From the IMG/VR virus record IMGVR_UViG_3300028608_000014, positions 1-62,294 of that record: a stretch of DNA of 62,294 bases; one strand, 5' to 3'. Positions 24,237 to 33,477 of this stretch are shown one piece after another. The position numbers and the translations under genes are program-made. The notes beneath the pieces are model-generated. The model did not search any database and had not been told where the DNA came from. It saw only the letters and a program-made list of their open reading frames with translations. Each line of letters begins with the position of its first letter. Position 1 is the stretch's first letter. This DNA is from a virus.

Positions 24237-25088
24237 TTACTTCTTGATGATGAGACGGTTGCCGATGTAGATGGTGGCGTCCGGGCCGGGCAGCCCGTTC
24301 AGCCGGGCCAGGTACGCGGGGTCGAGCCCGTAGTAACGGGCCACGGAGCGGATCGTGTCCGGGCCTTCGATGACCCAGACCAGCGGACCCGGAATCCAGA
24401 TCTTCTGCCCCGGGGTGAGCTGGTTGGGGTTGATGTTGTTGTAGGCCGCGATCTGCGCCACGGACGGCCCGTTGTAGTATTTCTGGATCTTGCCCAGCGT
24501 GTCGCCCTTGGACACCACCCAGTGCAGGTCCGAGGCGGGGTACACCTTGGGCTTCTGGACGGCGGGCTTAGGCTTGGTGGCCGGTGTGCTCGATGCCGGC
24601 ACCACCACGGGCTTGGCCTGCTTTGCGGCAACGATCTGCTTGGCGCGGGACACCAGCCACGGGATGTGCTGCTCCCACACCCCGGGGCACTGCGTGGAGG
24701 TGAACCTCTTGTGCGGGTAGGCGACAAGGGGCACACCGTTGAGGATGTGCTGGTCCGCCATCAGCTCGGCCACGGTCTCCCGGTCGGCGGCCGTACAGCG
24801 CGGATTACATTCGATGGACACCAGGTTCAGGTTTCCCCATCCGGCACCGCCGTCACCCTGCGCCCACGCGACGTTCCTGGGACTGACAAGGCAGGCAACG
24901 GTCCCGGCCTCGGCAACAAAGTTCACCGATGCGGACTCCTGCCTGCCCCGTTCGAGCAGCACGTTGACGATCCCCAGGAACGTCGGCTGCTGGGCAGGAT
25001 CACCCCACCAATGGATTGCGAAACCCTTCGGCACCATGGCAGGCCCGACGAACGTGCTGCTGTACTGTTCAAGCAGTTTGTAGGTCAT
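24237..25088 (-). CDS. Endolysin: N-acetylmuramoyl-L-alanine amidase with two LysM domains
   Basis: 283 residues; start MTYKLLEQY at 25088 follows GGGGAAG. The N-terminal 165 residues form a PGRP/Amidase_2-type zinc amidase: FAIHWWGD gives a first His ligand, and AYPHKRFTSTQCPG the second His and the Cys. A Pro/Ala/Lys linker (about 165-187) leads to two LysM repeats (about 188-235 and 238-283), which bind peptidoglycan. It cleaves the amide between muramic acid and the peptide stem at lysis. Confidence 0.92.
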   Translation of the reverse strand: MTYKLLEQYSSTFVGPAMVPKGFAIHWWGDPAQQPTFLGIVNVLLERGRQESASVNFVAEAGTVACLVSPRNVAWAQGDGGAGWGNLNLVSIECNPRCTAADRETVAELMADQHILNGVPLVAYPHKRFTSTQCPGVWEQHIPWLVSRAKQIVAAKQAKPVVVPASSTPATKPKPAVQKPKVYPASDLHWVVSKGDTLGKIQKYYNGPSVAQIAAYNNINPNQLTPGQKIWIPGPLVWVIEGPDTIRSVARYYGLDPAYLARLNGLPGPDATIYIGNRLIIKK

Positions 25089-25110
25089 GCGTTCTTCCCC
25101 TTGCAATAGG

Positions 25111-25566
25111 TCACGGCCGGCCGCCCGGCGGAGTCTCCTCGACGTGCGTGTTGGCCGAGGGATGGCCGGAGATCCGGACACCTGATGGCGGCCGGGGGAT
25201 CAGGTTGATGCCGCCCAGATCCCGGATGATCCGGATGAGGGCGTAGATGAAGTCCAGGAGCACGTTGCGTTCCTGCCGGTAGCCTTCGAGGCGGTTGTCC
25301 AGTTCCTCGACCTTCGCGCCGAGTTCCTTGATCTGTTTGTCACGGCTGGCGAGCATGTCCTCGAAGCGCTGCAGCAGCTTTTCGTCGGCCTCGATGTCCA
25401 GCCTGCGGTCCTCGCGGTTGTCCGCCGGGGTGCGGACCTTTTTGGACCAGATGTAGGTGATGAGGGCCGTCAGGACCGAGGCCGTCAGGGTCAAGGCCCC
25501 GAGCAGCAGCGGAAGCGGCAAGGGCAGGACGGCCTCGACCGCCTCAAACGGCACTTCAGGCCTCAT
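25111..25566 (-). CDS. Membrane-anchored coiled-coil protein, 151 aa
   Basis: One membrane helix (about residues 15-42), then a long coiled coil (55-100) and a Pro-rich tail. This resembles DUF2746-type proteins encoded next to actinophage endolysins. A role in lysis timing or as a second holin-like factor is possible. Confidence 0.65.
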   Translation of the reverse strand: MRPEVPFEAVEAVLPLPLPLLLGALTLTASVLTALITYIWSKKVRTPADNREDRRLDIEADEKLLQRFEDMLASRDKQIKELGAKVEELDNRLEGYRQERNVLLDFIYALIRIIRDLGGINLIPRPPSGVRISGHPSANTHVEETPPGGRP

Positions 25567-26062
25567 CGGGACCGTCCTCCATGTAGTGATAAAGGGCCGC
25601 GCGGTTCTTGTCGGCCATCCGGATCATGACCATGCGGGCACGGACGGCCAGGCAAATCACCACCGCGAACATCACGGCCACGGCCCGCTGCTGGCCCGTG
25701 ATAATCCACAGCCCAGCCATGAGGGAAGCGAACACCGCCGGACCTGCGAACAGCAGCCACAGGCCGAACATCTCGACGCGGAACCCCCTGCGCCGGTTCT
25801 GCGCGCCCATGATGAGGCCGGTAAGGCTGATCCAGAACCCAAGAATCGTGACGGCACACCAAAGCACCAGGAAAAAGACGGTGGTGTTGTCCCGGACGGA
25901 CGGAAGCTGCACCAGAGGGACCATGAGCAGAATCCCGAGGGATGCCTTGAACTGGATGAACGCCCTATCGACGGGACTCAGCGCCGAAAGTGCCCGGTGC
26001 ACGCCTCTCAGGGCTCCCCGGACCCGGCTATCCGAAGCATTACTGCCATCAGGAATCGCCAT
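25556..26062 (-). CDS. Polytopic membrane protein, 168 aa
   Basis: Four likely membrane helices (about residues 42-58, 62-85, 97-118 and 122-142) with a basic loop RNRRRGF. It precedes the coiled-coil membrane protein and overlaps its start by 11 bp. In other actinophages the lysis cassette carries such extra membrane proteins. No catalytic motif. Confidence 0.7.
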   Translation of the reverse strand: MAIPDGSNASDSRVRGALRGVHRALSALSPVDRAFIQFKASLGILLMVPLVQLPSVRDNTTVFFLVLWCAVTILGFWISLTGLIMGAQNRRRGFRVEMFGLWLLFAGPAVFASLMAGLWIITGQQRAVAVMFAVVICLAVRARMVMIRMADKNRAALYHYMEDGPDEA

Positions 26063-26117
26063 TTATTATTTCCCCCTTGCAGCAGACTTCACTAAACACA
26101 AGTCTACAGGGGTGGGG

Positions 26118-26681
26118 TTAGGCGGTGGCGTACATCAGGGTCACCCGGAGGTTGGCTCCCCGCATGTGCACAGTGTCCGAGCGCCCGGCACCAACCCGGA
26201 GCCGCCCGTAGATGGTGTCCCCGACATCAAGCATCTGCGCCGAGGTAATGGTGGCGTTGGAGAAGGCCTCGGGGTCCGACACAAAGGGCTGGGACACATC
26301 GGCCACGTTCCCGAGCCAGAGCGACAGGTCGATGGGCACGGTGTCCCCGAAGTCCGCCGTCGCGGTCAGCACGATCAGGTAAAGGCCCGGCCGCTTGACC
26401 TTCACCACGCCGCCCGCGAGGTCCATGTTGGTGACGTAGTTCCGGTAGCCGGTCCTCTGGACCGGCAGGATGATGCCCGTATCCGCGATGGTGCCCGCCC
26501 CGGTGATGCTGAACGACCCGCCCAGGGTGGAGGCGGACACGCCTGCGCGGGCCTCCTGCCGGGCCATGCGCACGCCGAGGCCCTGGCTGATGGACTCGGC
26601 CATCATGGGGGACCAGACATCGGCTTCGAGGGTGTCATCCTCATCCGGTGTCCAGATGCCGTCTGCGTTTACGTTTCCCAT
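26118..26681 (-). CDS. Minor tail protein, C-terminal beta domain
   Basis: 187 residues. An N-terminal 50-residue adhesin-like start is followed by a beta-rich domain (residues 60-187, alternating hydrophobics, LYLIVLTATADFGDTVPIDL), consistent with a trimeric fibre tip. It is the last gene of the tail-fibre module, a position typical of receptor-binding subunits. Confidence 0.65.
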   Translation of the reverse strand: MGNVNADGIWTPDEDDTLEADVWSPMMAESISQGLGVRMARQEARAGVSASTLGGSFSITGAGTIADTGIILPVQRTGYRNYVTNMDLAGGVVKVKRPGLYLIVLTATADFGDTVPIDLSLWLGNVADVSQPFVSDPEAFSNATITSAQMLDVGDTIYGRLRVGAGRSDTVHMRGANLRVTLMYATA

Positions 26682-26690
26682 GGGAGCGTC

Positions 26691-27953
26691 CTATTCTGCT
26701 GCGGTAATGTTGATGTCAGCCGAGGGGTAGACCCCGGATTCCCCCAGCGCTGAGATGGAATTGAACTCGCTGACAAAGGCGTCCGCCGGGATGGTGAGCC
26801 GGGCATCGAAGGTGCCGTCCGACTCGGCGTTGATGGTGTTCAGCATGTCCCCGCCGACGTACAGGTCCACGGTCTCGCCGGGGGTAAAGCTCTGGCCGAT
26901 GACCTGCACCACGGAGCCGATGGGCGCGGTGGAGGGCACCTGAATCCTGCGGTTCTGGACGGCCGTGGAGGTGGAGGCGTCCGGCTCTCCGGTCCAGGAG
27001 TAGCTGTAGTCGGGGTCGTCAGGGGTTGCGCCGTTCCAGCTCCCCAGCGTCCAGTTCATCATGTCCCCGGACACCAGCAGGTCATCGACGTAAATGGTGG
27101 CCGAGCCGAGCGAGGGCAGCGTGACGCCAAGCGCCAGTGCGGTGTCCAGCTGCGGGCCGTAAAAGCCGTCGTCGCCGCCCGAGCCTGTGACCTGCAGCTG
27201 CTGCCACACACCCGGCTCCAGGTACACCCGGTCCTGGTAGTTGGTCTGCCGGTAGCCGTCGTAAACAAAGTCAAAGTAGGCATCGACGGCGATGCCCGTG
27301 TCATAGGTCATCACCCAGACGCGGTACGTGTGGGCCGTTAGGAGGTTGCCGAACGACATGATGGTGACGCCGGACTCGGGGATGATGGTGACACCGTTGT
27401 AGTAATCGACCCTCATGCAGCTGCCGCCCCCGCGCCCGCCCGAGGACAGGCTGGCGACGGCGGTGGACGGGACGTTGTTCCGGGAGTCATCCCACGCCCA
27501 GTTGCCGGTGCTGTTCTCGAAGCGCGGGTCGGTGATGACGTTGGTGTACGTCCGGAACCAGCCCCAGGTGTCTGCCGGGAGGAAGCCAGCCTCCGGATCG
27601 GGCACGTAGTAGGAGGCCGGATCGCCCAGCGGGAACTCCTTGGGCAGCTGCACGGTGTCATGGGCGCGGGCCACCCATTTGCCGCGCTTGCCGTCGAACG
27701 TGAGCAGATCCCCGTCCTGCGCGTCCCGGATGTCCAGATCCTGCAGGGAGGGCAGCTTCAGCTGCACCGGGTTGTCCACCGACGGCGTAGCGCCCGTGTA
27801 AAGCCCGCGTCCGGGGTTGGCGATGTCCAGGCCGAAGTCGCTGCAGATCCGGCGCGCCATTTCCTGCAGCTGCGCCAGGGTCTCCAGCGCCTTGCTGACC
27901 TCGCGCGCCCAGTCGTTTGCGCCTCCGGGCAGGCCCATGTTGTTCTGGCCCAT
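26691..27953 (-). CDS. Minor tail protein with carbohydrate-binding-like domain
   Basis: 420 residues. The N-terminal helical part (1-60) is probably the virion-attachment end. Residues about 140-300 look like a galactose-binding/CBM jelly roll (TDPRFENSTGNWAWDDS, LEPGVWQQLQVTG), and the C-terminal 90 residues look like an Ig/IPT-type fold (SFTPGETVDLYVGG). Likely involved in host-wall binding. Its start overlaps the preceding gene by one base. Confidence 0.75.
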   Translation of the reverse strand: MGQNNMGLPGGANDWAREVSKALETLAQLQEMARRICSDFGLDIANPGRGLYTGATPSVDNPVQLKLPSLQDLDIRDAQDGDLLTFDGKRGKWVARAHDTVQLPKEFPLGDPASYYVPDPEAGFLPADTWGWFRTYTNVITDPRFENSTGNWAWDDSRNNVPSTAVASLSSGGRGGGSCMRVDYYNGVTIIPESGVTIMSFGNLLTAHTYRVWVMTYDTGIAVDAYFDFVYDGYRQTNYQDRVYLEPGVWQQLQVTGSGGDDGFYGPQLDTALALGVTLPSLGSATIYVDDLLVSGDMMNWTLGSWNGATPDDPDYSYSWTGEPDASTSTAVQNRRIQVPSTAPIGSVVQVIGQSFTPGETVDLYVGGDMLNTINAESDGTFDARLTIPADAFVSEFNSISALGESGVYPSADINITAAE

Positions 27954-30460
27954 TAGATGCTCCTCAACGGTTTGATGTTGAACTGCCGGATGCTCTGGCC
28001 CCGGTGCCGGGCCTTCTCATCAGCGAGGGTGGCCCCGGCCGGGTAGGTCTTCTTGTACTCACCCAGCGTGGTGTGCGGCACGGCGCGGCCGGAGACCTGC
28101 ATGGAGGTCTGGGAGGCCTCCATGATCCTGAAGTTCCGCTCCCCGTCGGTGAACAGCGCACCGGCCGGATACTGCCCGAACACGGTGGCCGCGCCGAAGT
28201 CGGCGGGCAGCTCGTACTGGACGTCGGCCACGGCCGAGCTGTACTCATGCGCCATCCGGGCCGCGACGTCGAAGACCTCACGCGCGCCGGAGACGAACGG
28301 GGAGGTGAACACGGAATCGAAGCCCTGCCGCGCGCGGGTCGCGCCCGTGTTGATGTGGACCTCCTTGGGGTCATTGATGACACCGGAGCCGGAGATGTAC
28401 AGGGCCGGGCGGTCGGCCGCGCCCTCGGAGATCCGGTACGGGGCGCGCACGGAGTCCACGTCGGGGGCGGTGATCTTCAGGGAGATCTCGCCCTGCTTCT
28501 CGGTCAGGGAGACCTCGACCTTGCCGCCGTGATCCAGCCACCACTGCGGGGCGATGATGTAGCCGTCCGCCCCCGTGACGACGTACTGGCCGCCGCCCGC
28601 GGTGTACGGGAACGGGGTGATGCCGCCCACCGGCACCGGGTTGGCCACGGAGATGATAGAGTGCGCGGTCTGCACGGTGGTCTCGAAGACCTCGCGGGTG
28701 TTCAGCTGGTACACGGAATCCGCGCGCCACAGCACGCCCTGGTCATTGCTGACGGCCTTGGACTGGTTGTCGGTCACGGCCACCTGCTTGAACTTCTCGC
28801 GCCGCTCGGCGGTCTTGATGAGCCGGGAGAACTTGGTCCCGGTCACCACGTTGGACTGGCGCGGGCCGACATGCACGCGGCCGTCCTTGAACTGGATGTC
28901 CAGCCGGGCGATGGAGCAGAACTCGTTGAGCATCTTCCACACGTTGCCCTGGAAGCCGGAGACAAACGGGTAGTCCCGGGTGGTCTGGGCGAGCACCTTT
29001 TGCACGGCCGGGAGGCCCCTGGGGTGCCCGTCGGCCACGGACAGGTAGGTGCCCCAGCGCAGCATCTGGTCCCCGAAGCCGCCGTCGGACCTGTGGTCCA
29101 CCGCGCGCAGCTGCAGGACGCCGGGCAGGGCGTAGGCGGTGCCCGTGGCCGTGCCGTCGTGCAGCAGGGTGCCGGAACCGTTGAGGTCATCGCTGTGCAC
29201 GGTCAGCTTGGCGGCCACGGCGGTGCCGGAGACGCGCTCGATGGAGAGGGTGAAGCGGTACTCGCCGTCCTCGGCCGGGAGTGTGGCCGTGGCCAGCACG
29301 GCGGAGCCCAGCGTGGCCGTGACCGCCCCGTCCGAGGTCACGGTGATGCCCGCGACGTGGACGGTGTTGGTGGGGGACTCCAGGTTCCACAGCACCGAGG
29401 CGGTGCGGTCGAAGCCGCGCAGCGCGATGCCTGCGGACAGGATCAGCTTCTTGCCCAGCTGGAGCATGACGGGCACACGGGCTGCGGTGTTCTCGTACAT
29501 GGCCGCGACGGAGAGGGTGTCAGCGCCGAAGCTGCGCACCGAGCGGCCGTTGAGCAGCACGGGAGCGGCGGCACCGTAGATCTTGTCGTAGAAGCGGTGC
29601 GGGTTCTCGGCCGCGAAGCCGATGGTGTGCCCGAAGCCGGAGGCGTAGTAGGCGCAGTCGCCGGGCACCGCGTCGTAGAACACCCCGGCCTGCTGGGTCC
29701 AGTAGTCGATGGCGCGGGCCGCCGTCCAGCGCTGTTCGGAGTCGATGAGGGGGGCCAGGTGCAGGTCTTTGTTGGTCAGCGTGAGCAGGGTGTCCACGGA
29801 CAGACTCACGGCGTCGGAGCCTCCGGTGACTTCCAGCCGGACCACTTCGCCCGTGTAGGAGCCGATGGCCGGGTTGGTGATCTCCAGATCCTGCCCCAGC
29901 ACGTACTCCGGGTCCACGCCCCGGGTGTAGCTCGGGGACACCGAGGGCGCGGAGCCGGAGCCCTCGGCGGGGTTCAGCGGGACGGCGGAGTTGAACACGC
30001 TGTAGCCGATGAGCTTGCCCAGCGGGGCGCGGTCCAGGGGGGGCGGGACCGGCGTGTAGAGCAGGTCCGCGAGCAGGACGCCCTCGGAGCCGAAGGCGGC
30101 GCTGATCCGCCGGTAGTTGAAAAAGCCGGAATCCAGCGAGCCCTCGCCGGAGAACCCGGCCGCGATCTGCCGCAACGTGGCCTGCAGCGTGCCCGCTCCG
30201 CTGAAGGCCGAGGTGATGGTGCCTACAATCTTGCCGGTCAGCGTGCCCGCGCCGCTGAAGTCCGCCGTGATCCTTTGGTAGTCACTCAGGCGCGCCGTAA
30301 GGCTGCCCGCGCCGGCGAAGTCGGCGGGAACTTTCCGGAACCCGGTCAGGGAGGTGGTCAGCGTTCCCGCGCCGTCGAAGTTGACCTCGATGCCGAAGGT
30401 CGGCAGCCACCGCTCTGCCGAGTCGATGACGGCGGTGCCGCCAGCCCACGGCGTCGTCAT
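27953..30460 (-). CDS. Large minor tail protein (baseplate/central fibre)
   Basis: 835 residues. The first 150 carry five imperfect repeats around a core such as FSGAGTLT, each followed by a variable strand (at about 30, 49, 70, 88 and 107). The remainder has a lectin-like beta region and a segment with FVSGFQGNVWKMLNEFCS, typical of large actinophage tail-tip proteins. It follows the smaller tail genes and precedes the CBM protein. The repeats could form a beta-solenoid shaft. Confidence 0.75.
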   Translation of the reverse strand: MTTPWAGGTAVIDSAERWLPTFGIEVNFDGAGTLTTSLTGFRKVPADFAGAGSLTARLSDYQRITADFSGAGTLTGKIVGTITSAFSGAGTLQATLRQIAAGFSGEGSLDSGFFNYRRISAAFGSEGVLLADLLYTPVPPPLDRAPLGKLIGYSVFNSAVPLNPAEGSGSAPSVSPSYTRGVDPEYVLGQDLEITNPAIGSYTGEVVRLEVTGGSDAVSLSVDTLLTLTNKDLHLAPLIDSEQRWTAARAIDYWTQQAGVFYDAVPGDCAYYASGFGHTIGFAAENPHRFYDKIYGAAAPVLLNGRSVRSFGADTLSVAAMYENTAARVPVMLQLGKKLILSAGIALRGFDRTASVLWNLESPTNTVHVAGITVTSDGAVTATLGSAVLATATLPAEDGEYRFTLSIERVSGTAVAAKLTVHSDDLNGSGTLLHDGTATGTAYALPGVLQLRAVDHRSDGGFGDQMLRWGTYLSVADGHPRGLPAVQKVLAQTTRDYPFVSGFQGNVWKMLNEFCSIARLDIQFKDGRVHVGPRQSNVVTGTKFSRLIKTAERREKFKQVAVTDNQSKAVSNDQGVLWRADSVYQLNTREVFETTVQTAHSIISVANPVPVGGITPFPYTAGGGQYVVTGADGYIIAPQWWLDHGGKVEVSLTEKQGEISLKITAPDVDSVRAPYRISEGAADRPALYISGSGVINDPKEVHINTGATRARQGFDSVFTSPFVSGAREVFDVAARMAHEYSSAVADVQYELPADFGAATVFGQYPAGALFTDGERNFRIMEASQTSMQVSGRAVPHTTLGEYKKTYPAGATLADEKARHRGQSIRQFNIKPLRSI

Positions 30461-30464
30461 GGGA

Positions 30465-31613
30465 CTACACCGCTACGGCGAAGGGCACGGCCACAATGAT
30501 GGAGCGGGTGATGGCACCGTTGTTCGCCACCGAGCCGAACGGTCCCCACGCGACGCTGGTGCCGTCGCCCTTGTTCACCGCCACCAGCTTGTAGACGATG
30601 CCGCCGTAGCTGACCTTCGTGCCCACCGGGTCGGGGAAGTCGGTGACCGGGGAGGGCGACGTGGTGCCGCAGTAGAAGAAGGTGGACAGCCTGCCCCGGA
30701 TGCCCTCCGCCTCGCTGACCATGACGTAGGGGAACAGGTAGGTGTTGCCGTCGATGGTGCAGGTGCGGTTCATCGTCACCACGTCGGTGGTGTAGATCGT
30801 CGGCCAGTCCAGTGAGGCGAGGCGGCCCGGCTGCCAGGACGCGGTGTTGGCGAAGTCCCGGCTGACCGCGACCTGGTGGCTGTTGGCGACCGATACCGCC
30901 GGGGTGGACGCACCGTTGGTGGAGCCCGAGATGCCGATCACGGCACCTGTGGTGTCGGCGGCATGGTAGGGAACCAGGTCGCAGACGGCGAAGTAGTTCT
31001 TGATCGAGCCGTAGGTGGTGGATGTGGGGCCGGTCTCGAACGGGCGGGGGCCTTCAATGGCGAAAAAGAGATGGTTCTTGCCGACGCTGAGGGTGACGTG
31101 GAGCGGAACGGTCATCACCGCTCCTGAGGTCTTCCAGTACAGCCAGTAGTTCTTGCTGTCGGTGTGCCCCCCGGGTGCGGTGCCGGCGTACGCCCGGTAG
31201 GTGGTGGTGCCGATGTAGGCACCACTGAGGCCGCCGCCTTCGAGGTCAACGATGAGGTCCACGCCCCGGTCGGACGTTGATTTCAGCACCGTGTTGCGGG
31301 TGCGGAAGGTGCTGCCGGAGGCGAAGATGACACCCCAGGTGCCGACGACGGTGAGGACGTTGCCTGCGATGGAGCTGACCTGATAGAGGGCATCTGAGGT
31401 GCCGGGGTTCACCACGATCCACTGGCCCGCCACAAAACCGGCGGCGCTGGTTAGCGTGACGGTGGACTGCGCGGCCACAGTCGCGCCTGTGGAGGTGGTG
31501 GACACAGCGACGACACCCTGGTCGGTCCAGTGCGTGTTGGCCAGGATCTTCGTTTTCAGCGCGGCGATCAACGTCGCCGGAGTGGAATCGAATTCCTCGT
31601 AGGTAATAGTCAT
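30465..31613 (-). CDS. Minor tail protein, 382 aa
   Basis: Start MTITYEEFDSTP at 31613 has GGAG upstream. The protein is beta-rich and Thr/Ser/Val-rich throughout, with motifs like TLTSAAGFVAGQWIVV that recur in tail-fibre proteins. No enzymatic motif. Part of the adhesion module. Confidence 0.65.
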   Translation of the reverse strand: MTITYEEFDSTPATLIAALKTKILANTHWTDQGVVAVSTTSTGATVAAQSTVTLTSAAGFVAGQWIVVNPGTSDALYQVSSIAGNVLTVVGTWGVIFASGSTFRTRNTVLKSTSDRGVDLIVDLEGGGLSGAYIGTTTYRAYAGTAPGGHTDSKNYWLYWKTSGAVMTVPLHVTLSVGKNHLFFAIEGPRPFETGPTSTTYGSIKNYFAVCDLVPYHAADTTGAVIGISGSTNGASTPAVSVANSHQVAVSRDFANTASWQPGRLASLDWPTIYTTDVVTMNRTCTIDGNTYLFPYVMVSEAEGIRGRLSTFFYCGTTSPSPVTDFPDPVGTKVSYGGIVYKLVAVNKGDGTSVAWGPFGSVANNGAITRSIIVAVPFAVAV

Positions 31614-31614
31614 T

Positions 31615-32280
31615 TCAGGCTCCAGTCGCCGTGTCTTGAATCTTGGTGTCCCGGCCCCGATAACCAAAGGCAGGCGAAATGAAAGCAGCGCCGTCGCTAA
31701 ATGTCAGGGCATTTGTCTGCAGCCCGCCGGTCAGGTCTGGTTCGGAAATTACCGGTGCGTCAGTGCCCAGTAAATTGTCGATCCGAACCTGGTTCGTGCT
31801 TTGCCGGACCCCGTGCAAATGACTGGTGATCGGGGCATCCAAAAGCCAGCGGAACACCAGCACGCCATCGACGTAGGCCCGGACAATCCCGTCCTTGTAA
31901 TGGGCCTTGCAGACGGACGAATTGATAGTTGGCGGTTTCACGCTGGAGGCGTACAACGTCACACTGCCGCCCGTGGTCACCCGGACCAGCGACACCGCGT
32001 TGTTGCCGACGAAACTTACATAGTAGTAGTCCGTGCCGCCCACATAGCCCAGGACGACACTGGCGATGATGCCGTTGATGTTCACGGCCAGGAAGCTGAT
32101 CTCGACGTCTGCGGTTCCCAGATCGTAGGTCGCAACCATCGGCCCGGTGGGGGCGTACATCTGGTTTCCTGATATGCCGCCGACACCTGTCTGCACCACC
32201 GGAGACGGCCCGGTCTGGGGCGCGCCGATGACCGAGGCGTTGTCGGCCCGGTTGAAGTTGTCGCTGAGGAGGGTCGCCAC
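31615..32280 (-). CDS. Minor tail protein with LamG/concanavalin-like domain
   Basis: 221 residues beginning LLSDNFNRADN, the typical start of phage LamG-like lectin domains, with SFLAVNING and YYYVSFVGNN strands and DGVLVFRW. Such domains bind wall polysaccharide. It is adjacent to other fibre genes. Confidence 0.75.
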   Translation of the reverse strand: MATLLSDNFNRADNASVIGAPQTGPSPVVQTGVGGISGNQMYAPTGPMVATYDLGTADVEISFLAVNINGIIASVVLGYVGGTDYYYVSFVGNNAVSLVRVTTGGSVTLYASSVKPPTINSSVCKAHYKDGIVRAYVDGVLVFRWLLDAPITSHLHGVRQSTNQVRIDNLLGTDAPVISEPDLTGGLQTNALTFSDGAAFISPAFGYRGRDTKIQDTATGA

Positions 32281-32283
32281 GGG

Positions 32284-32628
32284 CTAGACCTGCGTGTAGG
32301 AAAAATTGACGGTCACCGTGTCCTGGACAGGGACGGTCACGGTGGCCACGGTCTTGCCGTCTACGTAGTTACCGGCGGTGGCGGCATCATGCAGGCCGGT
32401 GCCCACAATGTCCGTGCCTGCCGGGATGTCAAAGACCGCCGAGGCGGTGATGACACCGGCAGTGGGCGCGCTCCAAGTCAGGGGTTTGCGGGCGAACGCG
32501 GGGGTGCCACCGGAGGGCTCGGTACCGGCAGTCGCGCCCGGGGCCGTGGTGTAAACCGTGCCGTGCGTGGCCTGTGCGCCGTACTCAGTGGCCAGTGCAT
32601 TCTTGGTAAAAGTAGAGGCAATAGTCAC
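32284..32628 (-). CDS. Tail fibre-type protein, 114 aa
   Basis: MTIASTFTKNALATEYGAQA and the following beta-rich body resemble a short conserved phage tail fibre protein found in many actinophages. The sequence is rich in Thr/Ala/Val, with no catalytic residues. Located between the distal tail protein and the LamG-like protein. Confidence 0.7.
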   Translation of the reverse strand: MTIASTFTKNALATEYGAQATHGTVYTTAPGATAGTEPSGGTPAFARKPLTWSAPTAGVITASAVFDIPAGTDIVGTGLHDAATAGNYVDGKTVATVTVPVQDTVTVNFSYTQV

Positions 32629-32646
32629 GTTGTTCTCCCGGAATTC

Positions 32647-33477
32647 TTATTCGACTTCAATTACATCGAGCGACAAACCAATCCTATCAAAACGCTTTGT
32701 TTGGATAACGCCGGACAAATCACTGGAGAATTTCACCGCGCCGACGCCGAGGCCGGGCAGCCGCGTGCTATTTCCGGAAATTCCGGTGACATTGATGTGG
32801 TCCAAAGTAAGGGTCGAATCGGCCGGGCAGTACAATTCCAGCTTCATCGCGGAATAGGTGTTGGCCGTCCCGTCGGCGGCGGAAATCAGGACGCTTTGTC
32901 CCGGCGTTGGGGACGGCACATAATTCACCGGGTCCGTCCAGTTGCCCGTGGCCTTTTCGCGCAGCGAGACCCGCAGCGCAGCCGTCCCGCTCCGTGTGCC
33001 CCACAGGTGCAGGTACGCCGGGGTGTCGGGCACACAGGGCAGGATCTCGGAGATGCCCTCGGCCGGGAACCGCCCCTGGGTGTTGGAGAACGTGACCGCC
33101 TGGCCGGCGAGGGCCGCGCTGGAGGTCTGCACCTCGGGCGCGCCCCAGCTGCCGGTGACGTAAGCGAGCATGTAGGCGGTGGCCCAGCGGGTGGGCAGGA
33201 TGTTCCCGGCCGTGTAGTTGAACTCGGTCAGGTAGAACGGGCCGGGGCCGTAGACGCCCGTGTAGAGGTCCACGATGTTCTGCAGGCCCGCCGTGCCGCC
33301 CTTGTAGTTCAGCGAGTAGGACCGGAACGGGGTGGGCGCGGTGTAGACGTGCCGCCCGCCGGAGAGCAGGCTGGTGGTCTCGACGTCGCGGGCCTGGTTC
33401 CAGTTCATCCCGGTCTGCGGCCAGGGCACTTCGAGCATGTGGTCCAGCGGGCCGAACAGCATGGTCTTGGCGGTCAT
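32647..33477 (-). CDS. Distal tail-like minor tail protein, 276 aa
   Basis: First gene after the tape measure, the usual place of the distal tail protein. N-terminal 100 residues contain YTAPTPFRSYSLNYKG and FYLTEFNYTAGNILP; a carbohydrate-binding-like jelly roll follows (SAMKLELYCPADSTLTLD). Start overlaps the tape measure stop by ATGA. Assignment rests on position plus general beta character. Confidence 0.7.
   Translation of the reverse strand: MTAKTMLFGPLDHMLEVPWPQTGMNWNQARDVETTSLLSGGRHVYTAPTPFRSYSLNYKGGTAGLQNIVDLYTGVYGPGPFYLTEFNYTAGNILPTRWATAYMLAYVTGSWGAPEVQTSSAALAGQAVTFSNTQGRFPAEGISEILPCVPDTPAYLHLWGTRSGTAALRVSLREKATGNWTDPVNYVPSPTPGQSVLISAADGTANTYSAMKLELYCPADSTLTLDHINVTGISGNSTRLPGLGVGAVKFSSDLSGVIQTKRFDRIGLSLDVIEVE

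Noticed and set aside
27917-30499. 860-codon plus-strand frame opposite the large minor tail gene
   Set aside because: His/Gly/Arg/Val-biased composition typical of antisense GC-rich DNA; the tail gene on the other strand fits its neighbours.
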